From the NCBI RefSeq assembly GCF_003688415.1, contig NZ_REFJ01000003.1, positions 248,001 through 312,000 on the forward strand: a DNA stretch of 64,000 nt, in the 5' to 3' direction. This document shows positions 1 through 10,388 of this stretch, piece after piece. A program made the translations under genes and the position numbers. Below the pieces are notes generated by a model. The model made no database searches. It worked only from the letters and a program-made list of their open reading frames with translations, and was not told the origin of the DNA. The first letter of the stretch is position 1. Each line of letters opens with the position of its first letter. This DNA is from Umboniibacter marinipuniceus (GTDB lineage Bacteria > Pseudomonadota > Gammaproteobacteria > Pseudomonadales > DSM-25080).

Positions 1-267
1 ACCGTGATCCTCATAGGCTCTAGCGATCTCCTTCGGAACGAAGTGTTCGCGAATAACACCCTTACTGGGAGATGCCTTCTTTACCTCGGCAATAATCCCA
101 GCACCAAGTTCTGACGCGCGATCCTTCAGCTGCGTTACAAAACCGCGACACGGTGGCAGCCCAACCAGCATAGGCTCCAATTTATCTTGCGGCAAGAGTC
201 GTTTACGCTCTTCAACTTCTAGCAACTTATGCGCGACAATTTTTTCTAATACCGTAGGTACGCTCAC
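1..267 (-). CDS. trpC: Indole-3-glycerol phosphate synthase, 5' part only
   Basis: First 89 codons of the enzyme that closes the indole ring in tryptophan synthesis; the rest lies past the left edge. The segment [10 protein letters not shown] at residues 61-70 holds the family's catalytic lysine motif and is followed by the IARAYE segment. The start is GTG at 267-265: it overlaps the trpD stop as GTGA, which is the usual translational-coupling arrangement, and the reading from there matches the family's N-terminal helix. It is the fourth gene of the trpEGDC run. The partial nature is due to the window, not to a mutation. Confidence 0.93.
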   Translation of the reverse strand, partial: MSVPTVLEKIVAHKLLEVEERKRLLPQDKLEPMLVGLPPCRGFVTQLKDRASELGAGIIAEVKKASPSKGVIREHFVPKEIARAYEDHG

Positions 268-1295
268 GAAAACTCCCCTAACAACTGACTAAACTCAGCT
301 AATTCTTTTAATTTTTCACTCGCAACGCCCGAGGCAATGATATCTAAGGCGATGGTAACCCCCTCGGCAATGGAATCTGCAACACCGCCCACATAGAGCG
401 CCGCACCAGCATTAAACGCAACCATCTGAGAAGCAGATTCATGATCGCCCTTCAATGCCTGCTGTAACATTGACAAACTCTCAGTTGGCCCATTAACACA
501 CAACGCGCTGATATCAGTCAGCGCCTCTAACCCCACTTCGCTCGCGGATACTTCATACTCAGAGATCTTGCCATTACGAAGCTCTGCCACCGTGTTGTTG
601 GCCGCTAAGGAGAATTCATCCAGCCCATCGCCTGAGTGCACCACAAGTGCGTGTTCTGATCCAAGCTCCTGAAGGGCCTGGGCAACCGGTACCACCCAAG
701 CTTTATCAAACACGCCTACTAACTGACGGCGAACTGAGGCTGGATTGGTCAACGGACCGAGAAGATTAAAGACGGTGCGCACTCCCAATGCTTTTCGAGC
801 GGGAATGGCATATTTCATAGACGGGTGATGGTTAATGGCAAACATGAAACCCAACCCGACTTCATCAATACATCTGGCCAGTGCGGGGCCCTGTAGCGTT
901 AGATTCACACCAGCCGCTTCCAAAACATCGGCTGAGCCCGAGCTACTTGATACACTCCGATTACCGTGTTTAGCCACGGTTAATCCAGCTGCCGCAACCA
1001 CGACTGAGGCCGCTGTAGAAACATTGAAGAGATTAGCGCCATCACCGCCGGTGCCAACGATATCTACCGCATTGCCTGCCTTAATCACTACCGGTGACAT
1101 AAGACTACGCATAACGTCCGCTGCCGCTGCAATCTGACCCGGCGTTTCACCTCTTAGTCTTAGGGCAACCAAAAAACCGGAAATTAATTCATTTGATACT
1201 TCGCCGCTCATTAGCGATTGCATGGCCGCACGCATCTGATCATTACTTAGCGGTTGATTATTAAGTAAGCACTCTAGTGCTGCGTGTACCGCCAT
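264..1295 (-). CDS. trpD: Anthranilate phosphoribosyltransferase
   Basis: Transfers the phosphoribosyl group of PRPP to anthranilate, the second step of tryptophan synthesis, in the cytoplasm. At 343 residues it has the normal family length. The PRPP-binding glycine loop GTGGDG lies at residues 81-86, NVSTA at 91-95 and KHGN at 109-112, followed by the [12 protein letters not shown] segment that binds anthranilate and PRPP. The ATG start overlaps the trpG stop by one base (TAATG), and the stop overlaps the trpC start by four bases, so the three genes are almost certainly co-translated. It is a stand-alone TrpD, not fused to TrpG as in enteric bacteria. Confidence 0.97.
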   Translation of the reverse strand: MAVHAALECLLNNQPLSNDQMRAAMQSLMSGEVSNELISGFLVALRLRGETPGQIAAAADVMRSLMSPVVIKAGNAVDIVGTGGDGANLFNVSTAASVVVAAAGLTVAKHGNRSVSSSSGSADVLEAAGVNLTLQGPALARCIDEVGLGFMFAINHHPSMKYAIPARKALGVRTVFNLLGPLTNPASVRRQLVGVFDKAWVVPVAQALQELGSEHALVVHSGDGLDEFSLAANNTVAELRNGKISEYEVSASEVGLEALTDISALCVNGPTESLSMLQQALKGDHESASQMVAFNAGAALYVGGVADSIAEGVTIALDIIASGVASEKLKELAEFSQLLGEFS

Positions 1296-1879
1296 TAGCG
1301 CGTCCCCTTCAAAAATAGTTCGAACTGATCATGGCCATGCTCAGACAGGATTGACTCTGGGTGGTATTGCACACCTTCAATATCTAATTCACGATGACGA
1401 ACCCCCATGATCTCCTCAATTTCACCGTTTTCGTCTTGGGTCCATGCCGTAATTTCTAGGCACTCAGGTACCGACGATTTATCAATCACCAAACTGTGAT
1501 AGCGGGTGGCAGTAAAGCCTTGCGGCAGGCCTGAAAAAACACCAACATTGCGATGAAAGATGGGGCTGGTCTTGCCATGCATCACTTGTGCAGCACGAAC
1601 AATCTTCCCACCAAACACTTGGCCAATACTTTGATGGCCTAAACACACGCCTAGAATTGGGAGTTTTCCCATAAAGTGCGCAATGACGGCCATTGAGACA
1701 CCGGCCTCATTAGGCGTACACGGCCCTGGCGAAATAATAATCTTCGCTGGATTCAGCGCCTCAATCTGTGCCACCGATAACTCATCATTACGAATGACCT
1801 TAACATCCGCCTTCAACTCGGCTAAATACTGCACAATGTTGTAGGTAAAGGAGTCATAGTTGTCGATCATCAAAATCAT
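1295..1879 (-). CDS. trpG: Anthranilate synthase glutamine amidotransferase subunit
   Basis: Class I glutamine amidotransferase that supplies ammonia to TrpE for making anthranilate from chorismate. The nucleophile Cys79 sits in GVCLGHQ, and the His-x-Glu part of the triad is in HPES near residue 173. The oxyanion segment SPGPCTP is near residue 50. At 194 residues it is the short stand-alone form. A good AAGGAG site precedes the ATG, which overlaps the trpE stop as ATGA. PabA is a close relative that could share this sequence; the position between trpE and trpD makes TrpG the main role, although dual use for folate is common in such bacteria and cannot be excluded. Confidence 0.95.
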   Translation of the reverse strand: MILMIDNYDSFTYNIVQYLAELKADVKVIRNDELSVAQIEALNPAKIIISPGPCTPNEAGVSMAVIAHFMGKLPILGVCLGHQSIGQVFGGKIVRAAQVMHGKTSPIFHRNVGVFSGLPQGFTATRYHSLVIDKSSVPECLEITAWTQDENGEIEEIMGVRHRELDIEGVQYHPESILSEHGHDQFELFLKGTR

Positions 1880-3363
1880 TGCTGCCGCTCCTTTTTAGCC
1901 GATAGCATCGAGGCGGCGCGAAGCACAGCACGCGCCTTATTTCGGGTTTCTTGCCACTCCAAATCTGGCTGCGAATCCGCGACCACCCCAGCACCAGCCT
2001 GAACATAAAGTCGTCCATCCTTTAGGACCGCGGTGCGGATGGCAATAGCGGTATCCATATTCCCATTCCAGCCAATATACCCCACGGCACCACCATAGAT
2101 TCCACGATGACTGCTCTCTAGCTCATCGATAATCTCCATCGCTCTGACCTTTGGCGCGCCGCTTAGGGTGCCCGCCGGCATCGCCGCTCTCAGCACATCC
2201 ATACAACCCAAACCCGCTCGCAATTTACCAGTCACGTTTGAAGTAATGTGCATAACATGAGAATAACGCTCAACGACCATCTTCTCGGTAAGTTTAACGG
2301 TGCCGCTTTCGGCCACTCTCCCCACATCATTTCGACCGAGATCAATTAGCATTAGATGTTCAGCAATCTCTTTCGGATCGGCTAGCAAGTCCGCCTCAAG
2401 AGCCTGATCGTCAGCTTCGGTCTTACCGCGTTTACGCGTTCCCGCAATAGGTCGAACGGTCACTTCACCCTGTTCCAATCGAGCTAGGATTTCGGGTGAC
2501 GAGCCAACGACGTGATGATCCGCCAAATTGAGGCAATACATATAAGGGGATGGGTTAAGCAGTCGCAGTGCGCGATAGAGATCCGTGGCTGTATGCTCAA
2601 ATGCCATCGACATCCGCTGAGACAGAACAACTTGCATGGTATCACCAGCTAGGACGTATTCCTTCACCTGATTCACCGCCGCTTTAAAGTCCGCTTCACT
2701 GGTATGAAGCCGAACCTCATCTTCAATGGTTGCATCGTCATCAAGGGAGATGTGCCCTACTGAAGTCTGTGCCGCTTTCAAATTGGCCTCAATTGCTCTT
2801 AAGCGCTGCTGAGCGCTGTCGTAGGCCCCATCTTCAGTAGGATTAGCATGCGTAATAATCTTAAGCGTGCCAGACAGGTTATCAAATACAATAACGTCTC
2901 GGGCAAGCATCATTAATACATCTGGGGTATCAATTTCTCGTTTGAGTGTTGCACCCTGTAATTTAGGCTCCACAAAGCGCACCGTGTCGTAGGAAAAATA
3001 GCCAACTAAACCGCCGTGAAACCTTGGCAAACCCTCTATCTCGGGCACTTTGAATTGGTGTCGATATTCATCGATATAATCCAGCGGGTTGGCGACCTCA
3101 AAGGCCTCCTGAAGCACTCCATTGTGCGTTATCTCCACACGCTGCTCATAAACTTTTAACACCTGTTCACAAGGCAAACCAATAATTGAGTAGCGCCCCC
3201 ATTTTTCGCCGCCCTCAACGGACTCAAATAGAAAGCTATAGGGATGGTTGGCGAGTTTTAAGTAGCAGGAGACAGGTGTATCAAGGTCGGCGACGACTTC
3301 GCGAACAAGGGGGACATAGTTGTAACCTTGACGGCCAAATTGGTAGAAGGTTTCGGGTTTCAT
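1876..3363 (-). CDS. trpE: Anthranilate synthase component I
   Basis: Chorismate-utilising subunit of anthranilate synthase, 495 residues. The N-terminal region contains a serine-rich segment ([20 protein letters not shown], residues about 49-68) of the kind that forms the tryptophan feedback site. The C-terminal half has the chorismate-binding signatures [29 protein letters not shown] and [17 protein letters not shown]. It heads the trpEGDC run. The 240 bases upstream hold the rpe terminator, and no convincing attenuator was seen there. A PabB function is a less likely alternative given the neighbours. Confidence 0.96.
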   Translation of the reverse strand: MKPETFYQFGRQGYNYVPLVREVVADLDTPVSCYLKLANHPYSFLFESVEGGEKWGRYSIIGLPCEQVLKVYEQRVEITHNGVLQEAFEVANPLDYIDEYRHQFKVPEIEGLPRFHGGLVGYFSYDTVRFVEPKLQGATLKREIDTPDVLMMLARDVIVFDNLSGTLKIITHANPTEDGAYDSAQQRLRAIEANLKAAQTSVGHISLDDDATIEDEVRLHTSEADFKAAVNQVKEYVLAGDTMQVVLSQRMSMAFEHTATDLYRALRLLNPSPYMYCLNLADHHVVGSSPEILARLEQGEVTVRPIAGTRKRGKTEADDQALEADLLADPKEIAEHLMLIDLGRNDVGRVAESGTVKLTEKMVVERYSHVMHITSNVTGKLRAGLGCMDVLRAAMPAGTLSGAPKVRAMEIIDELESSHRGIYGGAVGYIGWNGNMDTAIAIRTAVLKDGRLYVQAGAGVVADSQPDLEWQETRNKARAVLRAASMLSAKKERQQ

Positions 3364-3530
3364 AGGGAACTCAAAAGTAGTTAAACGACAAGCAATGGAA
3401 AAAGAGTGCGTCCGTTTAGCTTCGCCATCGAAGGTTTGCAGAGGAGTTCATATAAAGCGAGGTATTCATAGCAGCCCGAGCTTAGCTCAATATCATTATT
3501 TAATTCCGAGTGTACCCCAGCTTTTGACAA

Positions 3531-3570
3531 AGAAAAACCCCCTATAAACCACTAAAACCGTGGGTTATAG
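3531..3570 (-). terminator. Intrinsic terminator after rpe
   Basis: On the minus strand the arms CTATAACCCAC (3570-3560) and GTGGTTTATAG (3552-3542) pair with one mismatch around a short loop and are followed by GGGGG and then TTTTTC. It lies 34 bases beyond the rpe stop. This separates rpe from the trp operon, so trpE should have its own promoter between here and 3363. Confidence 0.7.
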
Positions 3571-3603
3571 AAGGCATTCCAAATGTTATAAAAAGAAGGC
3601 TAT

Positions 3604-4278
3604 TTAGCGCTTAGCCTGTGCTAACTCAGCACGCATTGCCGCAATAGTTGCCGCATAGTCTTCGGTGTTGTAGATCGCCGATCCCGCTACAAAAGTATCC
3701 GCACCCGCTTCCGCTACCTCACGGATGTTTCCTAGGCCAACACCGCCATCGACTTCTAGGCGAATATCGTGACCAGACTGATCAATAAGAGCACGCGCCT
3801 GGCGAAGTTTATCCAGTGTAGATGGGATAAATTTTTGACCGCCGAAGCCAGGGTTAACGCTCATTAACAGCACCATATCAATCTTTTCCAAGGTGTACTC
3901 AAGAACATCTAATGAGGTAGCCGGATTGAACACCAAACCAGCTTTGCAACCACCGTCCCGGATCATCTGTAGTGATCGATCCACGTGCTTACTCGCCTCG
4001 GGGTGAAAGGTTATATAACTTGCGCCCGCATCAATAAACTGAGCAATCATGGCATCAACCGGCTCTACCATTAGGTGAACATCAATGGGTGCCGTTACAC
4101 CATGATCACGCAGTGCTTTGCACACCATTGGACCAATCGTTAGGTTGGGTACGTAATGATTATCCATTACGTCGAAGTGCACCACATCGGCGCCGGCTTC
4201 GAGCACCGCATCAACCTCGTCACCTAAGCGAGCGAAATTTGCGGATAAAATTGAAGGTGCAAGCCAAAAATCTTTCAT
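3604..4278 (-). CDS. rpe: Ribulose-phosphate 3-epimerase
   Basis: Interconverts ribulose 5-phosphate and xylulose 5-phosphate in the pentose phosphate pathway. The TIM-barrel protein of 224 residues begins [19 protein letters not shown], and contains the metal-binding [12 protein letters not shown] and HLMVEP segments, [13 protein letters not shown] and the EVDGGV phosphate-binding loop. I chose the ATG at 4278 because the family starts just before APSILSA and a GAGG site lies upstream; a longer reading to 4353 would add an unrelated 25-residue tail. In many gammaproteobacteria a phosphoglycolate phosphatase gene (gph) sits between rpe and trpE; it is absent here. Confidence 0.95.
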   Translation of the reverse strand: MKDFWLAPSILSANFARLGDEVDAVLEAGADVVHFDVMDNHYVPNLTIGPMVCKALRDHGVTAPIDVHLMVEPVDAMIAQFIDAGASYITFHPEASKHVDRSLQMIRDGGCKAGLVFNPATSLDVLEYTLEKIDMVLLMSVNPGFGGQKFIPSTLDKLRQARALIDQSGHDIRLEVDGGVGLGNIREVAEAGADTFVAGSAIYNTEDYAATIAAMRAELAQAKR

Positions 4279-4493
4279 TACTATGCCTCGAGTAGTTGTT
4301 AAGACAAGCATAACCAAAAAATGCCGAAAAATCCGCGTCAATGCCAAAAACACCCATCACCTTTAAAGCGTAGCCCACATCATCAAATCCACCCCCGATC
4401 ACGAATTTGTTCTAGGATGTGGTGTAACCATCGTTTATCATTAGCACACTAATAATTGCTTGCTGCAGCACAGGGACTCACGTTAATTACCCC

Positions 4494-6929
4494 ATGTTAC
4501 TTAAACGAATTGCGCTAATCATCGTCGGTACAACCCTCGCGGGTATTTCCGCTGCCGAGGTAATTGATCCACCGGTTGCTACCTGCCAACCCGGCGCTGA
4601 TGCCTCACGCCTTGACTGGGTGCCGCTTACTGAACTATCACCGGAACAACTCGCCACCGTCAGGTCCCGCTGTTGCGGCACCTACATCCCTCCCGCCGAG
4701 TACCTTGAACTGGCTAAAAATCATAGTGATAATGCCCCGCTGTTAGCAGGCTCGGACACCAGCCGGCTTGAAGACGAAGGTAATACCAGTGTGATGGAAG
4801 GTAACGTCTTTGTTCGCCAAGGTGCTCGCCAATTAACCGCTGACTTAGCGCGAATAAATCAAAGCGAGAATCGTGCCGAACTTAGCGGCAATGTTACCTT
4901 TCGTGAGCCTGGCGTGTTGCTTGTTGGCGAGAGAGCCTCGGTAACGATGAGTGAAGGAGAGGCAATTATTGAAGGGGCAGAATTTGTCATTCATGAATCT
5001 GGCCTCCGCGGACGAGCAGGCGCCATTCAACTAAGCGAAGCGAGCGCCTTGCAACTGCAAGATGGTGGCTTTACGAGTTGCGAACCGGGCAACGAGCAAT
5101 GGTATTTGCGATCGGAATCGGTGGAGCTTGATACCACTACCGGCTTGGGAACGGTCACAAATGCCAAGTTTGAAGTCTTAGGCGTGCCAGTTCTCTACTT
5201 ACCATGGGTTCAATTCCCCATCGATGACCGTCGCATGACGGGGATACTATTCCCAGAACTAAAAATTGGCAGTGACGGCGTCGATTTTTCAGTTCCCGTC
5301 TATGTGAATTTAGCGCCTAACTACGACGCAACTATTACGCCGCGATATATCGCAGACCGAGGTGCGGGACTTGAGGTCGAAACTCGCTATCTCAATCGCT
5401 ATCAGCAAACTGATCTAAGTGGCGCCTACTGGGAGCGCGATAAGGAATTTGACGATTCCCGATGGTTGGTAGGCGTTGACCATGTAGGTGGTGAAGATAG
5501 AAATTGGTACACTCGAATTGATTATCAGCAGGTTTCGGACATTGATTATTTTCGTGACCTCGGTACCTATGGCTTAGATATCGAAGCGCAAACCAACCTT
5601 GCTCAGCATGCCGCAGTTGGCTATCAAACCGATATTTTTCACGTTGGCATCGAAACCCGAAGATACCAAGCTATCTCGGTGACTACACAAAATCGTTATC
5701 GCCAAATGCCCCACGTTTTTGTGGAGGCGAGCTATCCATTCTTCACTGGTCTGAACGTTGGTTTTGACCTTCACAACACCAATTTTAGCGCCTATGACAA
5801 CCTAGATATTGATGAAGGCCGTAGAACGAACGGAAGCGTCTTTGCCAGCTATCAGAAGGACTGGCTACCAGGCTATTTGAAGGTGGGGTCATCCCTCCAT
5901 GCCCTGTCCTATGACCTCAGCAAGCTCGGTCAAGGATCTATTGCCACACTTGAATCACAGGCCTCAGTACCAGTTAGCTATATAGACGGCGGTGTTTTCT
6001 TCGAGCGCTACCAAGACAACTCTTTTGCCGCTATGTCAGTTGAGCCAAGGCTTTTCTACACTTACGTCCCGTATAAGGATCAGAGTAATCAGCCGATTTT
6101 TGACACCACCCTTCCGCTGCAAACCTATCAAGAATTATTTAACCCACAGCGCTTTTCCGGTAATGACCGAATCGGTGATAACAATCGCCTCACGTTGGGC
6201 CTTACGTCGCGCTTCATCGACAATGAGAGCGGACAAGAATGGTTAACCATCGGAGTCGCTCAGGCCTTCTATTTCGAAAATCGCTATGTCAGCCTGCAAC
6301 CTAGGCTCACTCAAGATGTCATCGACAACCCGGGCTTACTTCCGGATCTAACGGACGAAGAAGCACTAGAACTTGAGTATCTAAGACGCGACAAGTCGGA
6401 TATCATGTTTGATAGCCAGTTAAACCTTTTCGATGAATGGTGGATTTCCTCCAGTTTGAATTGGGACGCCACCGACAATCAGATAAATCAAACCGCTAGC
6501 TACCTTCAGTATAGTAAGTACGGTGAAGCCCTTGCCAATTTGGGCGTAATCTATCAGCGCCGGGGGCAAGGCATTAATGCAATCACTGGAAAAGTAATTG
6601 ACCGTAACACGTACCAAAGTAACCTATCGGTTTATGCGCCACTGGCTGACACTAACTGGTCAGCCTTCGGTAGCTGGACGCATGACATTACCTATAGCCG
6701 TCGAATCGATTTCATGGCCGGTATTGAATATGATAGTTGCTGCTGGCGCGTAGCCTTGGCCTACCAACAATGGGTAGAGGCTGGCACCGCGGCAGAAATT
6801 GACCAACTGAGCGAACGCAGTGCAATTCGACTGCAAATTGAACTAAAGGGTATCGGCAGTGGTCAATCTCCTGTCGACAAACTAATAAGCAGTATATATG
6901 GCTACACCGACTATGATGAAAATAACTAA
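4494..6929 (+). CDS. lptD: LPS-assembly outer-membrane protein LptD
   Basis: Outer-membrane barrel that, with the lipoprotein LptE, inserts lipopolysaccharide into the outer leaflet. It has 811 residues: a signal peptide (about 1-20), an N-terminal beta-jellyroll of the LptA/OstA type (about 85-230) and a large C-terminal barrel. Cysteines at about 31 and 196 and the adjacent pair at about 749-750 match the four-cysteine pattern whose rearranged disulphides activate E. coli LptD; there is also an extra pair at 60-61. It is the first gene of the lptD-surA-pdxA-rsmA-apaG-apaH operon and overlaps surA. Its chaperone SurA is encoded next, which fits their functional link. Confidence 0.96.
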   Translation: MLLKRIALIIVGTTLAGISAAEVIDPPVATCQPGADASRLDWVPLTELSPEQLATVRSRCCGTYIPPAEYLELAKNHSDNAPLLAGSDTSRLEDEGNTSVMEGNVFVRQGARQLTADLARINQSENRAELSGNVTFREPGVLLVGERASVTMSEGEAIIEGAEFVIHESGLRGRAGAIQLSEASALQLQDGGFTSCEPGNEQWYLRSESVELDTTTGLGTVTNAKFEVLGVPVLYLPWVQFPIDDRRMTGILFPELKIGSDGVDFSVPVYVNLAPNYDATITPRYIADRGAGLEVETRYLNRYQQTDLSGAYWERDKEFDDSRWLVGVDHVGGEDRNWYTRIDYQQVSDIDYFRDLGTYGLDIEAQTNLAQHAAVGYQTDIFHVGIETRRYQAISVTTQNRYRQMPHVFVEASYPFFTGLNVGFDLHNTNFSAYDNLDIDEGRRTNGSVFASYQKDWLPGYLKVGSSLHALSYDLSKLGQGSIATLESQASVPVSYIDGGVFFERYQDNSFAAMSVEPRLFYTYVPYKDQSNQPIFDTTLPLQTYQELFNPQRFSGNDRIGDNNRLTLGLTSRFIDNESGQEWLTIGVAQAFYFENRYVSLQPRLTQDVIDNPGLLPDLTDEEALELEYLRRDKSDIMFDSQLNLFDEWWISSSLNWDATDNQINQTASYLQYSKYGEALANLGVIYQRRGQGINAITGKVIDRNTYQSNLSVYAPLADTNWSAFGSWTHDITYSRRIDFMAGIEYDSCCWRVALAYQQWVEAGTAAEIDQLSERSAIRLQIELKGIGSGQSPVDKLISSIYGYTDYDENN

Positions 6930-8208
6930 AAAGATCGTCCTCTCAGCACTACTAATTAGCTTCACCTCCAGTGCTTTGGCGGCGCAAGTGCTTGACCGTG
7001 TGATTGCGATCGTCAATGACGATGTGATCATGGAGTCTCAGCTCGAAACACGTTTGAGCCAAATTACCTCTCAGTATCCAGCTGAACAGCTTCCACCGCT
7101 GACTGAACTGCGAAAGCAGCTACTTGAGCGACTCGTTGAAGAGGCGCTTGAGCTTGAGGTAGCTCGTCGCGCTGGGGTCAATATCGGCGAACGCGAGCTC
7201 GAAGAAACGCTAGCTCGGATTGCTGCAGGTAATGGCCAAACCATCGATCAGTTCCGCGCAACCGTTGAAGCATCTGGCGAATCCTGGTATGCCGCCCGCG
7301 AGCAAATCCGTCGTGAATTACTCTTAAACCAAGTTCAACAAGGCGCGGTGTCGGCTCGAATTAACGTCACCGAACAGGAAATTCGTAATTTCCTTGAGTC
7401 CGATGAGGGCAAGAATCAAACGGCCACCAACTACAATGTCGCTCACATCCTATTACCGGTATCCAGCACTGCCACTACCGAAGAGTTGAATGCGGTCGCG
7501 TTAGAGTCAACGCAAGTATTCAATGCAGCTTCAGCGGGCGATGATTTTGCAGGTCTAGCTCGAACTCATTCTAAGGCCCCTGACGCACTTGAAGGCGGTC
7601 AATTAGGTTGGCGCCGAATTGAGCAGCTACCTTCGGTATTCGCTACGCATGTTGAAAACATGGAAGTGGGCGAAGTCACCGAACCATTCCGCTCGGGCGC
7701 CGGCTACCACATCGTTAAACTGATTAACAAGCGTGGTGCCGAGGATCAGGTCGTTGAGCAAACCGAAGTTCGTCACATCCTTATTAGCCCCAATGCGATT
7801 CGCAGCGAAGAGCAGGCCCGCGAGCAGCTGGTTGAAGTTCGTAACCGCATTCTTGCCGGCGAAGACTTCGGTGAATTGGCCGCAGAGTTTTCCGAGGACC
7901 ATGGTAGTGCGAGACGAGAAGGCTCTCTAGGTTGGTCAATGCCTGGTAGCTTCGTTCCTCAATTTGAAGCCACCATGAACAGTCTAGAAGTGGGCGAACT
8001 GAGTGAACCTTTCCTCTCACAGTTTGGCTGGCACATCCTTGAGGTGACGGGTCGCCGAGATCAGAACATGTCTGAGCGTTATTTGGAAATGCAAGCAGAG
8101 AACTTTATTCGCAGCCGTAAGTTCTACGACGAGCTGCCTCGCTGGCGTCAAGAGCTCCGCGACGAAGCTTACATCAGCTATAAAGCGCCCTACGACGAGT
8201 TGATGTGA
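6913..8208 (+). CDS. surA: Periplasmic chaperone and peptidyl-prolyl isomerase SurA
   Basis: Periplasmic chaperone for outer-membrane proteins such as LptD. The signal peptide (ending near SALAA) is followed by the SurA N-terminal chaperone domain (VLDRVIAIVNDDVI onward) and two parvulin domains, beginning near YNVAHILLP (about residue 173) and EVRHILISP (about 285). The short C-terminal helix closes the chaperone unit. The start is uncertain: ATG codons lie at 6898, 6913 and 6916, none with a clear Shine-Dalgarno site. I prefer 6913 (431 residues) because it gives a compact signal peptide. It overlaps the lptD end by 17 bases and its stop overlaps pdxA. Confidence 0.95.
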   Translation: MMKITKKIVLSALLISFTSSALAAQVLDRVIAIVNDDVIMESQLETRLSQITSQYPAEQLPPLTELRKQLLERLVEEALELEVARRAGVNIGERELEETLARIAAGNGQTIDQFRATVEASGESWYAAREQIRRELLLNQVQQGAVSARINVTEQEIRNFLESDEGKNQTATNYNVAHILLPVSSTATTEELNAVALESTQVFNAASAGDDFAGLARTHSKAPDALEGGQLGWRRIEQLPSVFATHVENMEVGEVTEPFRSGAGYHIVKLINKRGAEDQVVEQTEVRHILISPNAIRSEEQAREQLVEVRNRILAGEDFGELAAEFSEDHGSARREGSLGWSMPGSFVPQFEATMNSLEVGELSEPFLSQFGWHILEVTGRRDQNMSERYLEMQAENFIRSRKFYDELPRWRQELRDEAYISYKAPYDELM

Positions 8209-9182
8209 GCTATCTCTTTTTAACATCTGGTGAACCCGCAGGCATAGGCCCAGACTTATGCCTGCAATATTCCCAAACTGAGCGACCTCATCAGGTTGTC
8301 GTTCTAGCAGATATATCGTTACTAGAACAACGTGCCAAGCTGCTTCAACTCAACTGTAAGCTCCTACCCTGGGTGCCAGGTGACAAGGCCACGCAACTCG
8401 CTGGCACGCTCTCTGTATTTCATATTCCATTGCGAGCTCCTTGCTCAGCGGGAACCTTAGATGTCGCTAACGCTGAGTACGTGCTTGCTCAGCTGGAACA
8501 AAGTGTTGCGTTTGTTAACAGCACACGTGGCGCGATTGTGACCTGCCCGGTTCATAAGGGCATTCTCAATGATTCAGGGATAAACTTTAGCGGCCACACC
8601 GAGTTTTTCGCCGATCGCGCTGGCGTTGAAAAGGTGGTAATGATGCTAGCCTGTGAAAAGCTACGGGTTTGCCTGGCAACTACTCATCTGCCCCTGAAAG
8701 ATGTCGCTAATGCCATCAATGGCCCAGAACTGAAGCAAACGCTCACTATCATTCATGACAGTCTCCAAAAGCAGTTTGGCATCGCCGAACCGCGCCTCTC
8801 AGTCTGTGGCTTAAATCCGCACGCGGGAGAAGGAGGCCACCTGGGGCTCGAAGAACAGCAGATCATCGAACCTGCTCTTGATGAGCTTCGTGAAGCTGGC
8901 CTCACGCTAGTAGGCCCGCTACCTGCTGACACCGCCTTTACGCCTCGCGCACTAGCGAATATTGACGCAGTACTCGCCATGTATCACGATCAAGGCCTCC
9001 CGGTACTCAAGTACGCCGGCTTTGGTGACGCGGTGAATGTCACGCTTGGCTTACCTTTCATTAGGACCAGTGTTGATCACGGCACGGCACTTGATATCGC
9101 CGGAACCGGCTCAGCAAATTGTGGCAGTTTACGGTGTGCGCTAAACTATGCAGCTACAATGAGTGCTAACAGCATTTTTTAA
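8205..9182 (+). CDS. pdxA: 4-hydroxythreonine-4-phosphate dehydrogenase
   Basis: NAD-dependent enzyme of the DXP-dependent pyridoxal phosphate pathway, oxidising 4-phosphohydroxy-threonine. At 325 residues it is of family length and has TSGEPAGIGPD at the N-terminus, the metal ligand region FSGHTEFFADRAG, NPHAGEGG, and the C-terminal MYHDQGLPVLKY and TSVDHGTALDIAG segments. The start is GTG, overlapping the surA stop as GTGA. It lies in the conserved order surA-pdxA-rsmA. Nothing in it looks damaged. Confidence 0.96.
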   Translation: MSYLFLTSGEPAGIGPDLCLQYSQTERPHQVVVLADISLLEQRAKLLQLNCKLLPWVPGDKATQLAGTLSVFHIPLRAPCSAGTLDVANAEYVLAQLEQSVAFVNSTRGAIVTCPVHKGILNDSGINFSGHTEFFADRAGVEKVVMMLACEKLRVCLATTHLPLKDVANAINGPELKQTLTIIHDSLQKQFGIAEPRLSVCGLNPHAGEGGHLGLEEQQIIEPALDELREAGLTLVGPLPADTAFTPRALANIDAVLAMYHDQGLPVLKYAGFGDAVNVTLGLPFIRTSVDHGTALDIAGTGSANCGSLRCALNYAATMSANSIF

Positions 9183-9201
9183 ATCTTTTTTCGGAGTTTG
9201 A

Positions 9202-10011
9202 ATGTCGTCTAAATCGATCGTTAATGGCCATCGAATGCGCAAGCGTTTCGGTCAGAATTTTCTCAATGATAGCAACATCATCGCTCGGATTACGCGCTCA
9301 GTTTCCCCAAAGGAAACCGATCGAATTGTAGAGATCGGCCCCGGTCAAGGCGCTATTACCGAAGACCTCGTTGGCGCGGGGGCTAAGGTCACAGCCGTTG
9401 AGTTAGATCGAGACCTAATCCCTTGGCTAGTCGTGAAGTTCGAGAAAGACACTAACTTCGACATCGTCAACGCTGATGCGCTCAAGACTGACTTTGGCGC
9501 CTTCGTGGACGATGAACCTCTGCGTATTGTTGGCAACCTCCCCTACAACATTTCTACGCCATTAATTTTCCACCTATTGAGCTTCTCCGGTGCGATTAAA
9601 GACATGCACTTTATGCTGCAAAAAGAAGTGGTCGATCGCATGGCTGCAGGTCCGGGCGATAATAACTATGGGCGCCTAAGTGTTATGACCCAGTATTTAT
9701 GCCAAGTCATTCCACTGTTCATCGTTCCCCCCGAATCGTTTGATCCACCACCGAAAGTTGACAGCGCGATTGTTCGCCTCGTGCCGCGTACCGAGGTTGA
9801 TACGCTGCTCGACGAATCGTTCTTCGCCACCGTGGTACGAACGGCCTTTAACCAGCGTCGCAAGACGCTTCGCAACTCGCTCAAACCATTGCTACAAAAT
9901 GTTGATGTCGCATCCCTAGGCATTGATTTATCGCTGCGCCCTGAAAATATTTCTGTCGCCGAATATGTGGCGCTTGCCAACCATCTCGTTGAAGCCAATA
10001 AAGCACAATGA
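9202..10011 (+). CDS. rsmA: 16S rRNA (adenine(1518)-N6/adenine(1519)-N6)-dimethyltransferase
   Basis: Dimethylates two adjacent adenines near the 3' end of 16S rRNA during small-subunit maturation (KsgA family). The 269-residue protein has the recognition start KRFGQNFLND, the SAM loop EIGPGQGAITE, the catalytic motif NLPYNIS and the C-terminal helical part with FNQRRKTLRNSL. A GGAG site precedes the ATG. The gene ends in a four-base ATGA overlap with apaG, so it is translationally coupled to it. Confidence 0.97.
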   Translation: MSSKSIVNGHRMRKRFGQNFLNDSNIIARITRSVSPKETDRIVEIGPGQGAITEDLVGAGAKVTAVELDRDLIPWLVVKFEKDTNFDIVNADALKTDFGAFVDDEPLRIVGNLPYNISTPLIFHLLSFSGAIKDMHFMLQKEVVDRMAAGPGDNNYGRLSVMTQYLCQVIPLFIVPPESFDPPPKVDSAIVRLVPRTEVDTLLDESFFATVVRTAFNQRRKTLRNSLKPLLQNVDVASLGIDLSLRPENISVAEYVALANHLVEANKAQ

Positions 10012-10388
10012 TGATCTCGGAACAGGTCACAGTGAGAGTCCGCACCGAGTATGTAGGCGTTGAAGAGCGTGGCCGGACATTCCATCATGCCTTCGCGTAT
10101 CACATAGAAATCACTAACATTAGTAATCGTACCATCCAGCTTCTCACTCGCGAATGGACCATCATTGATGCCGATGGCCACGAGGACCGAGTTGAAGGCG
10201 AAGGGGTCGTCGGCGAGTTACCTATTCTTGGCGAGAACGAACTATTTTCCTACACAAGCTGGGCGATGATCGGCACTAACGCTGGGACTATGCATGGTTT
10301 TTATGGCTTTATTGACGTCGACTCTCAAGAACATTTTCGTGTAGAAATCCCCTGCTTCAGACTTTCAAGACCGGGCGTCCTGCACTAA
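10008..10388 (+). CDS. apaG: ApaG domain protein (Co2+/Mg2+ efflux-associated)
   Basis: Small single-domain protein of 126 residues with the ApaG fibronectin-III-like fold. Segments seen include the start VTVRVRTEYV, HHAFAYHIEITNIS, LLTREWTIIDADG and the ending SYTSWAMIGTNAGTMHGFYG. Its biochemical role is not settled; mutants in related bacteria affect cobalt resistance and magnesium efflux. It sits between rsmA and apaH, overlapping both starts and stops (ATGA and TAATG), the standard arrangement. A second ATG three bases downstream is an equally plausible start. Confidence 0.94.
   Translation: MMISEQVTVRVRTEYVGVEERGRTFHHAFAYHIEITNISNRTIQLLTREWTIIDADGHEDRVEGEGVVGELPILGENELFSYTSWAMIGTNAGTMHGFYGFIDVDSQEHFRVEIPCFRLSRPGVLH

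Noticed and set aside
3416..3469. Short reading frame before trpE with one Trp codon (17 codons), a possible trp leader peptide
   Set aside because: Only one Trp codon, no Shine-Dalgarno site before its ATG, and no attenuator hairpin with a T-tract between it and trpE.
9666..10181. 171-codon open frame antisense to rsmA and apaG
   Set aside because: Spans two overlapping well-identified genes on the other strand; serine-rich shadow translation.
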